Shown: positions 8,823-18,361, counted from the first letter of the stretch. The stretch is DNA of 64,000 bases from Hyphomicrobiaceae bacterium (GCA_020638055.1 JACKJH010000004.1:127501-191500), one strand, 5' to 3'. The notes: generated by a model not told the origin, from the letters alone. A program made the numbers and translations.

Positions 8823-9033
8823 GGTGAGCCTCAATGATCGCGTGTTCAGCCGGTCCAAAATTCTTGTCTGGTGAGCAGTTGATGTGTGCACTTGTGTACA
8901 GACATAGGAACTCTCATGAATTAAGTTGGTTCCAACACTCGGACCCGCATGCGGCTCACTGCGCACAACTCCGAGGGGTTGGCGGCTTAAACCGGTATGG
9001 CGGTATCTCACTGATGTTTGGTACTCGACTTTA

Positions 9034-9582
9034 ATGGGTCCGAGACGACGCGCGCTGCGGATTGCCACTGCTGCGCTGCATCGCAGGCTGGATCATCAGC
9101 TCGGTTCGCTCTCGGATCGGGCCGCCTACGCTCGTTATCTCCGCATTATGACAGCCTTCCGAGGCAGTGTTGAATCTGAGTTTCAACGCCGGTTTGGAGG
9201 GTGTAAGCTTCAACCCCAGTCGATATGGCCGGAGCTGTGCATGGATTGTTGCGATTTGCAGCTTGGTGTTCCCCAATCAGGGGACGCATTAGAACTCCGC
9301 GATCAGACTGAAGACTATTTGGGAGCTTTTTACGTGCTCGAAGGCTCAAGCCTGGGCGCTGCGGTTTTATGGAAACGTGCTCATGCGTTGGGGTTAAACG
9401 CTGAATTTGGAGCTCGACATCTGGCATTGCAAACGTCAGATCGCGCGAATTGGCCGGCATTTCAGCGGCACCTGGAAGCATGTGAAGATGTGAATGTTGA
9501 TGCGTTGAATATTGCGGCAGAGAAGGTTTTCGCTTTCGCCTTGCGTGTTGCAGAGGATGTCGAAAATGTCGACCAAGGTTGA
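9034..9582 (+). CDS. bphO: Heme oxygenase for biliverdin supply (BphO type)
   Basis: The 182-residue protein matches the heme oxygenase fold. RIATAALHRRLDHQL carries the probable proximal heme histidine, and LGAFYVLEGSSLGAAVLWKR matches the distal helix with its flexible glycines. It would open heme to biliverdin IXalpha, the chromophore of the phytochrome made by the next gene. The ATG at 9034 is preferred to an upstream in-frame start at 8926 because homology begins there. Its last 17 bases overlap the bphP start, indicating coupled translation of enzyme and apoprotein. A C-terminal extension (about residues 150-182) is acidic. Confidence 0.88.
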   Translation: MGPRRRALRIATAALHRRLDHQLGSLSDRAAYARYLRIMTAFRGSVESEFQRRFGGCKLQPQSIWPELCMDCCDLQLGVPQSGDALELRDQTEDYLGAFYVLEGSSLGAAVLWKRAHALGLNAEFGARHLALQTSDRANWPAFQRHLEACEDVNVDALNIAAEKVFAFALRVAEDVENVDQG

Positions 9583-12139
9583 CCTCGCGACCTGCGACAA
9601 GGAACCGATACATGCGCCTGGAAGCATCCAGTCGCATGGCTGTCTGCTGGCTTGTGACCCGCGCGATGGCCGTGTCTTGCGCCACTCGAACAATGCCGCG
9701 GAAGTGCTGGGACTTGAAAACGATTTTTTGGGCAAGTTTCTTTCTGAAATTTTCGATCCATCGACGACGCACGATCTGGTCAATGCACTGGCGAAATCGA
9801 CCGATCCCAAACGGGCGGGTTTGCTTTTGCAGTGGTGCATGGAAAATGGCGATTACTTTGATATCGCATGCCACACTCATGCAGGTGTCGCATTATTGGA
9901 ATTTGAGAATGCGGACCGAGTCGACGACGAACATGACCCCTTGGAACTGGCACGGGCGCTGATCGCGCGAATTCAACATCTAGATGACACCAAGTCTTTG
10001 TTCGAGAAACTGCCCCGCTATATGCAGGCGATGCTCGGCTACGATCGGGTTATGCTTTATGAGTTTGCCGAGGATGGCTCAGGGAAGGTGGTTGGCGAGG
10101 TCAAGCGCCCGGCACTGGAGTCTTTTCTAGGGCAACACTTCCCGGCGTCAGATATTCCAAAGCAGGCGCGTGCGCTTTATTTGGCGAACAGCATTCGCGT
10201 AATTGCCGACGCAAGCGGTGCCAGCAGTGCGATCCTGCCGGAGCTCGACGGCGAAGGTGCTCCGCTCGATCTGTCTTTTGCGCACCTTCGAAGCGTTTCG
10301 CCGATACATCTAGAATACCTCCGCAACATGGGTGTTTCCGCATCGATGTCGATTTCGATCATTGTTGGTGGGAAACTGTGGGGTCTTGTTGCATGTCACA
10401 ACTATACGCCTAAAGCCTTGACGATGGCGCAGCGGGTTGCTTCGGAACTCGTGGGAGACTTTCTGTCCCTCCACATCACGGCGCAATCGGAACGAAGGCG
10501 TTCGGCAGCGACGCTGCGCGCACGTGAGATACTTGACGAGATCCTCTCATCCACGACCTTTCATGAATCAACCGAGGAGTTTCTTCGCGGATCGCTCGAC
10601 GATCTCGTGAAGGTGATCCCAGCAGATGGCATTGGCCTTTGGATGAACGGGACATGGACCCACAAGGGTATTGTGCCTCCGCCCAGTGCCGTTCCGATGC
10701 TTGCGCGATTGGCATCGGAATCAAACCTCGGCAAGATCTGGTCAACCCATTCGATATGCGAAAAGGTTCCGACGGCTGCGAGTTTCGCCGGCGATGCATC
10801 AGGAATGCTGGCAATTCCATTGTCTATCACACAGCCAGATTTCCTATTCTATTTCCGCAAGGAAAAGCTGCAGACACTTGAGTGGGCCGGAGATCCCCAT
10901 AAAACCTACTCGACGGGCCCCAATGGTGACCGCCTGACACCGCGCCAAAGCTTCGCGATCTGGAAGCAAACAGTCGAACAGCAATCGGCCGTGTGGTCCG
11001 AGGACGATCTAACCGCCGCAAAATCAACTCTTCTCGGGTTGCGCGAGGTGATGTTGCGGCACAATGAGATACTGACGAAAGAGCGCAAGGAAGCGGCTGT
11101 CAGGATGCAGGTGCTCAATGATGAGCTTAACCACCGCGTAAAAAACATTCTCGCGCTCATCAAGTCGCTGATCAACCAGCAATCGACAAGCGCTACTGAC
11201 CTTGAGGCATTCGTTTCAGCGCTGAAGGGCCGGATAATTGCTCTTTCGCACGCACATGACCAGGTTGTGCGCACTGACGGCGGAGGTTCTTTCGAAAAGC
11301 TGCTGCGGACAGAGCTTTCACCTTATCCAAACGAGCAGACCAGGCTCATGGGACCTGACGTCTGTCTGGACGCAAGAGCGTATTCGGTCATGGCATTGGT
11401 GATCCATGAGCTCGCAACCAATGCCGCGAAGTATGGTCCGCTGACCGTGCCTGAAGGTACGTTGACGGTGACCTGGTCCATTACGCCAGATGGCCTGAAA
11501 ATTCATTGGCAGGAAAGTGACGGCCCGATCGTGCAGAAACCTACGCGCGAAGGTTTCGGCTCGGTTCTACTGCATCGTAGTGTTCCGTTTGATCTTCAGG
11601 GTAGCAGCGATATCGAATACCGGGAATCCGGTTTGATCGCCAAGATTGTGATTCCCGCCAAGTACATTGTGAGTGAGACTGCGCAATCGGCCAGATGGAC
11701 AACGAAAAACGTTAAGAGTGAGATGCCGGTTGACGGCCTAGTCATTTCAGGCCGCCGCGGATTGGTTATTGAAGATCAACTTGTAATCGCTCTGGAAGCA
11801 GAAGACATGCTGCGCTCGCTGGGAGCTGAACACGTCACCACGGTTGCGACGGTTTTCGATGCCCGCGAAATTCTGGAGGCTCAGCATATCGATTTCGCGG
11901 TGCTGGATTTGAATCTTGGATCGCATAATTCGTTGGAACTGGCCGAACTACTGAGACAGCGCGGGGTGCCATTTATATTCGCAACCGGTTATGGGGATTC
12001 CATAATGATCCCTGCGAGTTTCAGGGAAATTCCGGTGGTTCGAAAGCCATATACCGAAGAGGTTATTGGTGCCGGTCTGGCGCAAGCGCTTGCGGACAGC
12101 GCTGTTAAAGGAAATCTTGAAAAACCCGACGAGAAATAA
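9566..12139 (+). CDS. bphP: Bacteriophytochrome with HWE histidine kinase and fused receiver domain
   Basis: This 857-residue red/far-red photoreceptor has PAS-GAF-PHY, HWE kinase and receiver domains in order. Cys10, in the TCDKEPIHAPGSIQSHG context, is the biliverdin attachment site. The GAF domain has PASDIPKQARALY and GLVACHNY; the PHY tongue has LTPRQSF. The kinase phosphoacceptor is H523 in DELNHRVKNILAL and the N-box reads VIHELATNAAKYG, both HWE features. The C-terminal receiver keeps its acidic start (VIEDQ), D781 (AVLDLNLG) and the lysine of VRKPYT. A GAGG lies nine bases before ATG 9566. HWE kinases often feed the PhyR-NepR-EcfG stress pathway, which makes the nearby NepR-like gene notable. 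The R1 hairpin at 12208 may end the transcript. Confidence 0.95.
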   Translation: MSTKVDLATCDKEPIHAPGSIQSHGCLLACDPRDGRVLRHSNNAAEVLGLENDFLGKFLSEIFDPSTTHDLVNALAKSTDPKRAGLLLQWCMENGDYFDIACHTHAGVALLEFENADRVDDEHDPLELARALIARIQHLDDTKSLFEKLPRYMQAMLGYDRVMLYEFAEDGSGKVVGEVKRPALESFLGQHFPASDIPKQARALYLANSIRVIADASGASSAILPELDGEGAPLDLSFAHLRSVSPIHLEYLRNMGVSASMSISIIVGGKLWGLVACHNYTPKALTMAQRVASELVGDFLSLHITAQSERRRSAATLRAREILDEILSSTTFHESTEEFLRGSLDDLVKVIPADGIGLWMNGTWTHKGIVPPPSAVPMLARLASESNLGKIWSTHSICEKVPTAASFAGDASGMLAIPLSITQPDFLFYFRKEKLQTLEWAGDPHKTYSTGPNGDRLTPRQSFAIWKQTVEQQSAVWSEDDLTAAKSTLLGLREVMLRHNEILTKERKEAAVRMQVLNDELNHRVKNILALIKSLINQQSTSATDLEAFVSALKGRIIALSHAHDQVVRTDGGGSFEKLLRTELSPYPNEQTRLMGPDVCLDARAYSVMALVIHELATNAAKYGPLTVPEGTLTVTWSITPDGLKIHWQESDGPIVQKPTREGFGSVLLHRSVPFDLQGSSDIEYRESGLIAKIVIPAKYIVSETAQSARWTTKNVKSEMPVDGLVISGRRGLVIEDQLVIALEAEDMLRSLGAEHVTTVATVFDAREILEAQHIDFAVLDLNLGSHNSLELAELLRQRGVPFIFATGYGDSIMIPASFREIPVVRKPYTEEVIGAGLAQALADSAVKGNLEKPDEK

Positions 12140-12207
12140 AGCAATGGGTGTTCGAGGAGTGGCCAGACTGGAGCGTACCGCCCGGTTTGTTCTTATTCGA
12201 GATGGCC

Positions 12208-12313
12208 ACCGATCATTCCGATCCGATTCCATCGGATCGGAATGATCGGTGACTTTTTGTTTGGTCGCATTTTCTTCGACGAACCAGCGTCCACTTCGTC
12301 GGAAAATGCTCTA
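12208..12313. repeat. R1 element with 20-bp perfect stem, likely acting as terminator
   Basis: The first module is a perfect 20-base-pair stem (12208-12227 with 12231-12250), with loop TCC, followed by GACTTTTTGTTT. This would work as a rho-independent-style terminator for bphP. The second module is the usual R1 right half, ending GCTCTA. That terminal CTA, read on the minus strand, is the stop codon of the next small gene. Confidence 0.85.
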
Positions 12314-12430
12314 GTTGACGTTGACTTTCGGGAGCTCGATTTCCACGGTGTTCTGTTGGCTTTGATAGTAGAAAAATCCGAGCACAGCGACCCCGACGAG
12401 GAGTAACGCGATCAGTATGTTCTTGTTCAT
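12311..12430 (-). CDS. 39-residue single-span membrane protein
   Basis: The short gene encodes MNKNILIALLLVGVAVLGFF, then YYQSQQNT and an acidic/beta tail ending KVNVN. One N-terminal transmembrane helix with a short hydrophilic tail fits the small inner-membrane proteins common in alphaproteobacteria. The ribosome site is weak (GGTGCAAGAG before ATG). The stop codon TAG is contributed by the terminal TA of the R1 repeat, so the original C-terminus may have differed. Function unknown. Confidence 0.6.
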   Translation of the reverse strand: MNKNILIALLLVGVAVLGFFYYQSQQNTVEIELPKVNVN

Positions 12431-12691
12431 CTCTTGCACCTATTTATTTTTCAAGATCCGACCTTGATTAAGGACCATTCAATTAGCCCAGTTGCCAACG
12501 ATAACTAATGTGTCAGGTTTGGGTTCCGACGGACGGGCCATTAACTGCGCGCATTTGATTGTTGGTACTTTTGCGCTCTTGTAGGTTCGCGCACTTTTCG
12601 TGCTCAATGGGGTCGTGCTCATGGGCTCGGGCTGGAAGGTGTCGCTGAAGCATCTCAACACACCACAGGAAGAGCTGCGAACGGTGGCTAC

Positions 12692-13444
12692 CTAATTCAA
12701 TGCCGAGTAGGCATCATCAGGCTTTACGGCAACCAGACGCTGGATCCTGCGTACTTTGGATTGCGCGAAGAGCACATTGGGCATCTCAATTGAGGTCTTT
12801 TTTGCGCCGGTGGTTACAAGCTTCAAGTCACCTGCGCCCAGACCCAGAATGATGTGACGGAAGAAGTCGTCTGCGTGTTGCTCGAACAGCATTCCGCGGG
12901 TGTCGTAGCTCAATTCTCCGCCGCCAATGATCCGTTCTTCCGTAATTTGTCCAGGTCGAACGCGCCAGTAGGTCAGCCTGTCGAATACGAAGAAGGCCAG
13001 AGCCCAGGCTATGAAAAGCAACGTCGAAAACGCCAAATAGAATCCCATGTTCAATTGGATCGACAATTCCGGAATGGCTTTGAAGATGTCATCCCACCAG
13101 CCCATCCAGGCAATGACCATTGCAACGAAGCCCAAACCAAGTACAAGCGCCAGAGAAGCCATGCCGCGAATGCGCAGGTTGGTAAAAATGATCACCAGGA
13201 ACAAAACCAGCATGAATGTCAGTCCGGGACCAGATGTGGTGTAGATGCTGGCTCGTTTCGCCTCGTTGAGTTCTACGATGCCACCCTGCATATAGACCAC
13301 GAACGCCATGATGAAGCCGGTAACCCAAACGGGCCACCAGTAAAAGAGCGTCGAATGTGAAATGAGAACGACTTCGGGTAATTTCTCCGGATCGGGCAAT
13401 TTTTCAATGACTCGATCTTCGTGGGGTTCGCCTGGAAATGCCAT
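12692..13444 (-). CDS. Conserved-looking membrane protein of unknown function
   Basis: This 250-residue protein has about four membrane helices (near residues 37-52, 75-90, 95-115 and 130-152). A soluble C-terminal half contains GGGELSYDTRGMLFEQHADD, then FFRHIILGLGAGDLKLVTTG. The latter looks like a PH-like beta domain at the membrane face, but I do not recognise a named family. The N-terminus is cytosolic and charged (PHEDRVIEKLPDPEKLPEVV). No obvious operon partners. Confidence 0.7.
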   Translation of the reverse strand: MAFPGEPHEDRVIEKLPDPEKLPEVVLISHSTLFYWWPVWVTGFIMAFVVYMQGGIVELNEAKRASIYTTSGPGLTFMLVLFLVIIFTNLRIRGMASLALVLGLGFVAMVIAWMGWWDDIFKAIPELSIQLNMGFYLAFSTLLFIAWALAFFVFDRLTYWRVRPGQITEERIIGGGELSYDTRGMLFEQHADDFFRHIILGLGAGDLKLVTTGAKKTSIEMPNVLFAQSKVRRIQRLVAVKPDDAYSALN

Positions 13445-13748
13445 GATGACTAATATATCCGTGCCAGATGTAAAGGTTGCCCGTTGTTCGTGCGGGCATC
13501 AACGGCATCAACGCGTGATTGGGAAATTCGTTCCCGAGGTGTGCACGCAACCTTTACCGCTTTTACCGCGCTGAAAATGGCAACTGGACAGGGCCTTTCG
13601 GTCAGGCTCCCGGTGAGTTTTCAGCGTTGTTGGGAAAGTTGTGTCGCGTACGCGTGCTAATCCCAGGCATACCGCACTCGTTTTGCGGCATACCGCAGCG
13701 GCCAATACAAGCGGGGAGGTTTCTACGGATAAATCGCTCGACGTGACT
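13445..13748. other. Intergenic stretch with no recognised content
   Basis: About 300 bases between the membrane protein start and the R1 element. Short open frames occur on both strands but have no ribosome sites or recognisable products. The promoter of the minus-strand gene presumably lies here. Confidence 0.4.
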
Positions 13749-13853
13749 TAGAGCGCTTTGCGATCCGATGGAATCGGATCAGCGCTCTAACTTTTTGGTT
13801 TGGTCGCATTTTCTGCGACGAACCGGTGTCCACTTCGTCGGAAAATGCTCTAG
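13749..13853. repeat. R1 (RIME-like) element, copy 4
   Basis: A full-length copy: TAGAGCGCTTTGCGATCCGA at the left, a stem around ATCCGAT/ATCGGAT, a T-rich spacer, and the second module ending GAAAATGCTCTA. Its right CTAG is shared with the following R2 element, so the two are joined with no extra base. Confidence 0.9.
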
Positions 13854-14023
13854 TGGCCTGTCGCGCCAAAATTGAAACATAGCCGCAACCGCATACAATT
13901 TTGGCGCGACATGAAGGCCACTAGCAAAATCATTGGCTTAGTGTGGCGTTCAACGCGCCTTAGTTGACTCCGCGTGGGCCGCAACATCGATCAACCAAGG
14001 CGCGACGCCACACTAGTGGCCAC
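13850..14023. repeat. R2 palindromic element, copy 1 (modules inverted)
   Basis: There are two hairpin modules. The first runs from TAGTGGCC to GGCCACTA with TCGCGCCAAAATTG paired to CAATTTTGGCGCGA. The second runs from TAGTGTGGCG to CGCCACACTA. They are separated by GCAAAATCATTGGCT. Compared with copies at 37541 and 62645, the whole unit is in the opposite orientation. Confidence 0.9.
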
Positions 14024-14079
14024 CGCTTGGAAACCCGAATGACATGGGGCTCCATGCGGGATGTTCACGTGCTCGTCAG

Positions 14080-14304
14080 TCAACGAAAACGGGGCAGAAA
14101 CCGCGCTTTGGTAATGTTTGTGACTTTGGCCTGAGCAGCGGCCTGGGCGGCTTCCGTTTCTTCCAGCGCGAGGGCCAGGGCGTCGCGTAATTTTTCCAAC
14201 CCGGGCACGCGGGCCATATCGTCGTGCATGTAAATGAGCGTTTCGCGTAACGTTGTCAGGTCGATCTGTGGTGGCCAGGGGTTGGATCTGGGAATGCGGT
14301 ACAC
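14080..14304 (-). CDS. Small protein of unknown function
   Basis: Read from GTG at 14304 (AGAGGA eight bases upstream) this gives 74 residues; an ATG at 14331 would add nine. The sequence YRIPRSNPWPPQIDLTTLRE is followed by a helical, alanine- and glutamate-rich middle and a basic end (KARFLPRFR). No family recognised. The coding call rests on the ribosome site and the plausible helix pattern. Confidence 0.45.
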   Translation of the reverse strand: MYRIPRSNPWPPQIDLTTLRETLIYMHDDMARVPGLEKLRDALALALEETEAAQAAAQAKVTNITKARFLPRFR

Positions 14305-14508
14305 GTTAAATGTCCTCTGGAACGCGAGCAAGGAATCGAAACGTTAATAACATCTTTCGAATTGTCTGGTTTTAGTCTTCGCAAGAACGGGGCCAATGCA
14401 CAAGCAGGTATTTTCTGCGGATGCGGGTTGGTGCTGTGCTGGATTGATACAATTATTCCTAACTTTGTCGTCCATATTTAGGGCTTTAATTCACCTTTTT
14501 CGCTGAAC

Positions 14509-15822
14509 ATGAGCGCATCGCGACCGGTCATCGTCGTCGCCTCGTTCTTGTATGCGCCACATAGGCGCTGGAGTTCAATCGTGCCGAAGTCTGCAAGTGT
14601 CCTCATCATCGTTGAAAACCTTACCGTGCCGTTGGATCGCCGTGTCTGGCAGGAAGCGCGGACATTGCGGGATGCAGGTCATACGGTTTCAGTCATTTGT
14701 CCTATGGGTGGAAAATATACCCGGTCCTATGAGGTGCTCGAAGGGATCCACATCTTTCGTCATCCCATGCCATTCGAGGCGGATGGAGCGCTGGGCTACC
14801 TGATCGAATATTCATGGGCCCTTGCGTGGGAGTTCATCCTTACAATCAAGGCCTACTTCAAGGTGGGGTTCGACGTCATACAGGCTTGCAATCCACCCGA
14901 CCTGATTTTTCTGGTGGCGGGGTTTTGGAAGTACCTGTTTGGAAAGCGCTTCGTCTTCGATCATCACGATTTGAACCCTGAGCTGTACGAAGCGAAATTC
15001 GGAAAGCGTGGGTTCTTCCACAAACTTCTAATGGTTCTCGAACGATGGACCTTCAAGGCGGCGGATGTATCGATAGCGACCAACGGTACCTTCAAGAAGC
15101 TTGCCGTGGAACGCGGCGGCATGGACGCCAACCGGGTTTTCGTCGTGCGTTCGATTCCCGATGTCAGCCGCTTCAAGCGCGTCGTGCCCAACATGGCTTT
15201 GCGTGGTGGTAGGAAGCATGTGATTGGCTATGTCGGCATCATGGGTGCGCAGGACGGTGTTGATCTGCTGATCGAAGCCATGGACGACATCGTCAATGTT
15301 CAAAAACGCGAGGATGTCGGGTGTGTGATTGTCGGGTCGGGAACCGAGCTTGATAAGCTGCAAGCGTTGGCGGTTGCCAAAGGTCTCCAGGACCACGTGA
15401 CATTCACCGGCTTCCTTGCCGGTGACACGCTGCTTGCGGCGCTTTCGAGCTTTGATGTGGGCGTCATCCCTGATCCCAAAAACATCTACAACGACAAGAT
15501 TTCAATGAACAAGGCGTTTGAATACATGACGCTTGGAATACCGTTCGTGCAGTTCGACCTTGTCGAAGGTCGCAACATTGCCGGCGACGCCGCTCTTTAT
15601 GCCGCGGACAATTCGGTTAGTGATCTGGCGCGACAGATCGGGCGGTTATGTGATGATGAAGCGCTTGCAATCGCTATCGCCAAAGAAGGCCAGGCGCGGG
15701 CAAAGGCATTGTTGCAGTGGGATGAGGAAGCGCGGCAATTGCTGGCCGCCTATGACGCAGTGCTGCGACCGGATGCGGCTCAAGAACACCATGCCCCAGG
15801 TTTGTCGTTGTCGCGACATTAG
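14509..15822 (+). CDS. Family-4 glycosyltransferase (GT-B fold)
   Basis: The 437-residue protein has a Rossmann-type acceptor domain beginning SASVLIIVENLTVPLDRRVW. Its C-terminal nucleotide-sugar domain contains HVIGYVGIMGAQDGVDLLIE, VIVGSGTELDKL and the family EKAFEYM-like stretch (MNKAFEYMTLGIPFV). These are typical of GT4 enzymes adding sugars to lipid-linked oligosaccharides in the cytoplasm. It is convergent with the exopolysaccharide array that follows and probably belongs to the same pathway. Start is uncertain: ATG 14509 has a weak site and a GTG at 14581 lies nearer the domain. The stop TAG is the first TAG of an R1 repeat. Confidence 0.88.
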   Translation: MSASRPVIVVASFLYAPHRRWSSIVPKSASVLIIVENLTVPLDRRVWQEARTLRDAGHTVSVICPMGGKYTRSYEVLEGIHIFRHPMPFEADGALGYLIEYSWALAWEFILTIKAYFKVGFDVIQACNPPDLIFLVAGFWKYLFGKRFVFDHHDLNPELYEAKFGKRGFFHKLLMVLERWTFKAADVSIATNGTFKKLAVERGGMDANRVFVVRSIPDVSRFKRVVPNMALRGGRKHVIGYVGIMGAQDGVDLLIEAMDDIVNVQKREDVGCVIVGSGTELDKLQALAVAKGLQDHVTFTGFLAGDTLLAALSSFDVGVIPDPKNIYNDKISMNKAFEYMTLGIPFVQFDLVEGRNIAGDAALYAADNSVSDLARQIGRLCDDEALAIAIAKEGQARAKALLQWDEEARQLLAAYDAVLRPDAAQEHHAPGLSLSRH

Positions 15823-15940
15823 AGCGTAGGGCTTAGAACCGTCGACCCGATGAATTTCTGATCTATCGCCCGACGCTATAGCTTTTTGTTTGGTTGTATT
15901 TTCTTCGACGAACCGGTGTCCACTTCGTCGGAAAACGCTT
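15820..15940. repeat. R1-related element (diverged left module)
   Basis: The left end TAGAGCGTAGGGCTTAGAAC pairs loosely with CGACGCTATAG. The right half is standard R1 (CGAACCGGTGTCCACTTCGT) with terminus GAAAACGCTT. The initial TAG is the stop codon of the glycosyltransferase. Confidence 0.8.
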
Positions 15941-15998
15941 GTCTTATGACATTTCGTGCCGAACAGGCGAGAAAGGTTCCGCTTGAAGAGCGTTGCCT

Positions 15999-17486
15999 TT
16001 AACGCCAAAAGCCATGACTTAGCATCATAAGCTGCCGTTTTCCGTCAGGCATGGTGAGTGCCGCCAACGCTATAACCGCGAGCGAGGCGAGGGTAAGCAA
16101 CCCAGAAATCGTAAGGTAGGATGCAGCTTTAGGTGTCAAAGCGCAAACGCCAAGTGCAAGCAGGCCGGCGGGGATCAGCAGTGCTCCGCGCAATGCCATG
16201 ACGGAGCCAAGCGGATGGATGATTGCAGTTGCCGATGGTGCTGGGTGAAGGCGGTTCAATCGCCAGGAAATGTAGGCAAGTGTAGCAAACTCGGCAATGG
16301 CGCTCGCCGCAGCAGCTCCGCTCAATCCATAGCCAGATGTGAGTGCGGCAAAGGCCAGGCCCAGACCCGTGGCACGTATCATCGCAGCGCTTAGAAAGGG
16401 CCGGGTGATGCCCTTGGACAGCAAGGCAGCGCCCGGCACAGCTTGCAACATGCGCATTGCCCACATCAGTGCGAGCCATCCAACGAGTGTGCCAAGCCCG
16501 GCGTAGGTGTCGCCGAAGGCAATCGTCAAAAGTTCGCCGCCTGCGATTATGAATGCGACGAGGTACAACGATGCAATCAACGTTGTTGCTTCGGCCATGA
16601 TGCGGAACCGGGCGAAGAAGCTTTCAGAACGGTCGTGTTCTGTGGCGAGAAGGGGAAGCATCAAGGCATTCGAAACCTTGGCTGCAATGAGGCCCGGTAC
16701 CATCGTTATCATGAATGCCGCAGTATAGGCTGCAAGCCCTTCAATGCCGACGATGTGGCCAACCAGCATGCGGTCGCCCTGGTAAACCGCAACCAGAGGA
16801 AATGCGCTTACCCAGATAGGCCAGCCAAACGAAAGCAAGCGCATGATGTGGTCGCGGTCTAGCGCGAGTTTATAGCGGCGCTTGGCAACGATGTGTGACG
16901 TGGCGGTGGCCAACAGGGCTTGTGCGATTGCCAGCCAGAGTACGGCCGTGTAGTCGGCAAACGCCATCAGCGCGGGAATTGTCAATGCGAGGCTGAGGGC
17001 CTGGGGTAATGCTTCGATGACGATCTGGGGGCGGTTATCGAGGCGCCGTTGGGCAACGCGCGAATCCAGGTTTGCGAAGCCCTTTGCAAATGGCACAAAA
17101 GCGGCTGCCGCAAAGGCCCATGCCGCATGAGGTACGCCGAAGAACGTGGCCATCGGGTGGGCGGCGATAACCAGCACGATGGCAACCATGATACCGCGCA
17201 TGACGAGGGTCGTTTGGGCGGTGGCGACGAGACGTGGGTCGTCGCCATCGCGTGCCTGTACGATAAGGCGATCTGCGCCGATGTCGCTCAAGGTCTCCAG
17301 GAGCTGAAGCAGAACCAGGATTGCAGCGGCAATTCCGAAGTCACCCTTGGAAAGCCAGTGCGCAACAATCGCGTTGCGCGCGAACGAGAACGCCTGCGTA
17401 AAGGCGAAGCCTGAAAACAACAATGCGCCCTGACGGGCTATGCGCGAGGCAAGCGGTTCGTTTGACGCGGGTCCGGCCTTGTCCAT
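15999..17486 (-). CDS. Wzx-type polysaccharide flippase (MATE/PST superfamily)
   Basis: This 495-residue integral membrane protein has about 12-14 helices and the family opening GALLFSGFAFTQAFSFARNA, then LSKGDFGIAAAIL. It would flip undecaprenyl-linked repeat units across the inner membrane. The ATG at 17486 overlaps the upstream gene's TGA by one base (TGATG), supporting this start over a GTG one codon earlier. It is the last gene of the minus-strand exopolysaccharide array. Confidence 0.9.
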   Translation of the reverse strand: MDKAGPASNEPLASRIARQGALLFSGFAFTQAFSFARNAIVAHWLSKGDFGIAAAILVLLQLLETLSDIGADRLIVQARDGDDPRLVATAQTTLVMRGIMVAIVLVIAAHPMATFFGVPHAAWAFAAAAFVPFAKGFANLDSRVAQRRLDNRPQIVIEALPQALSLALTIPALMAFADYTAVLWLAIAQALLATATSHIVAKRRYKLALDRDHIMRLLSFGWPIWVSAFPLVAVYQGDRMLVGHIVGIEGLAAYTAAFMITMVPGLIAAKVSNALMLPLLATEHDRSESFFARFRIMAEATTLIASLYLVAFIIAGGELLTIAFGDTYAGLGTLVGWLALMWAMRMLQAVPGAALLSKGITRPFLSAAMIRATGLGLAFAALTSGYGLSGAAAASAIAEFATLAYISWRLNRLHPAPSATAIIHPLGSVMALRGALLIPAGLLALGVCALTPKAASYLTISGLLTLASLAVIALAALTMPDGKRQLMMLSHGFWR

Positions 17487-18361
17487 CACCGCACGATTTC
17501 CTTCTTGTTACTTCGGTTCCAACCGCTGGCGCCAGGAATTCGGCGTACGATTTTGTGGTATGGCGCGTGTGCAATGCGGCCTGCGAATTGGCTGACGGGT
17601 CCGGCCGAGAGATGTATCAACGCGCAAGTGGTCTGGATCCAACGGGGGGCGAATGCGCGAGACCACTTCGCACGGAAGGCTTCCTGCATCGTTTCAAACG
17701 TGTCACCTTTTTTTCCCGCCGACAGGTGGGCGAGGTGAAAATCGATGACGTAGGATGTCCACCCCGCAGTGGCGGCATTCAGGCAAAGGTCTGCTCCGTA
17801 GAAATGGAAGCCATCAAGGTCATTGGAGCAACCGATGCGTGAGTTGCGGCGGATTACGATAAAGTTTTCATCAAGGCTTGCGACGCGAGCAGGCAAGGTG
17901 CCGATGTATTGGTTTGCGCCATGCGGATCGGTGATGCGGATTGCGAGTTTTCCAGGCGCTACGCCACCGGCATTGCCGGCCAGCGCCCAATCAGCATCAA
18001 GGCTGTCCAGCTCCGCCAAGCGGCGGTCGAGGTTTTCGCGTGTCTGGGTGAGAAGGCGGATGTCCTGATGGCATGCAATGACATAGTCGCCACGGGCCGC
18101 GTTCAGCATCGCGTTAATGCCTGCGTAAGCGCCAATCGTTTCGCCAGCGTGCCCTGTGTTGTCGATCCATAGAAATTCGCAGTCGGGACCGTCAAAGCCT
18201 CCTGCACGCATCGAGTTGTGCATTGCCTCAAGTTGCGCGGGGTCGTTCATCAATGTCGCGATGGAATAACAGACGTTGCCATTGGCAGCAGCGTTTGGCG
18301 CATCAATGCGGCGATTGATGCGGCGCTGGATCTCAAGTTGCGTAAGGCGGTTCTGAGGCAT
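17486..18361 (-). CDS. Glycosyltransferase-like protein (GT-A related)
   Basis: The 291-residue protein resembles glycosyltransferase-2-like proteins: NVCYSIATLMNDPAQLEAM near the N-terminus, GDYVIACHQDIRLL as the likely metal/nucleotide (DxD-like) site, and FHFYGADLCLNAATAGW as the acceptor region. The HQDI form of the site is typical of a subgroup I cannot name precisely. It is coupled to the flippase gene by a one-base overlap. Confidence 0.75.
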   Translation of the reverse strand: MPQNRLTQLEIQRRINRRIDAPNAAANGNVCYSIATLMNDPAQLEAMHNSMRAGGFDGPDCEFLWIDNTGHAGETIGAYAGINAMLNAARGDYVIACHQDIRLLTQTRENLDRRLAELDSLDADWALAGNAGGVAPGKLAIRITDPHGANQYIGTLPARVASLDENFIVIRRNSRIGCSNDLDGFHFYGADLCLNAATAGWTSYVIDFHLAHLSAGKKGDTFETMQEAFRAKWSRAFAPRWIQTTCALIHLSAGPVSQFAGRIAHAPYHKIVRRIPGASGWNRSNKKEIVR

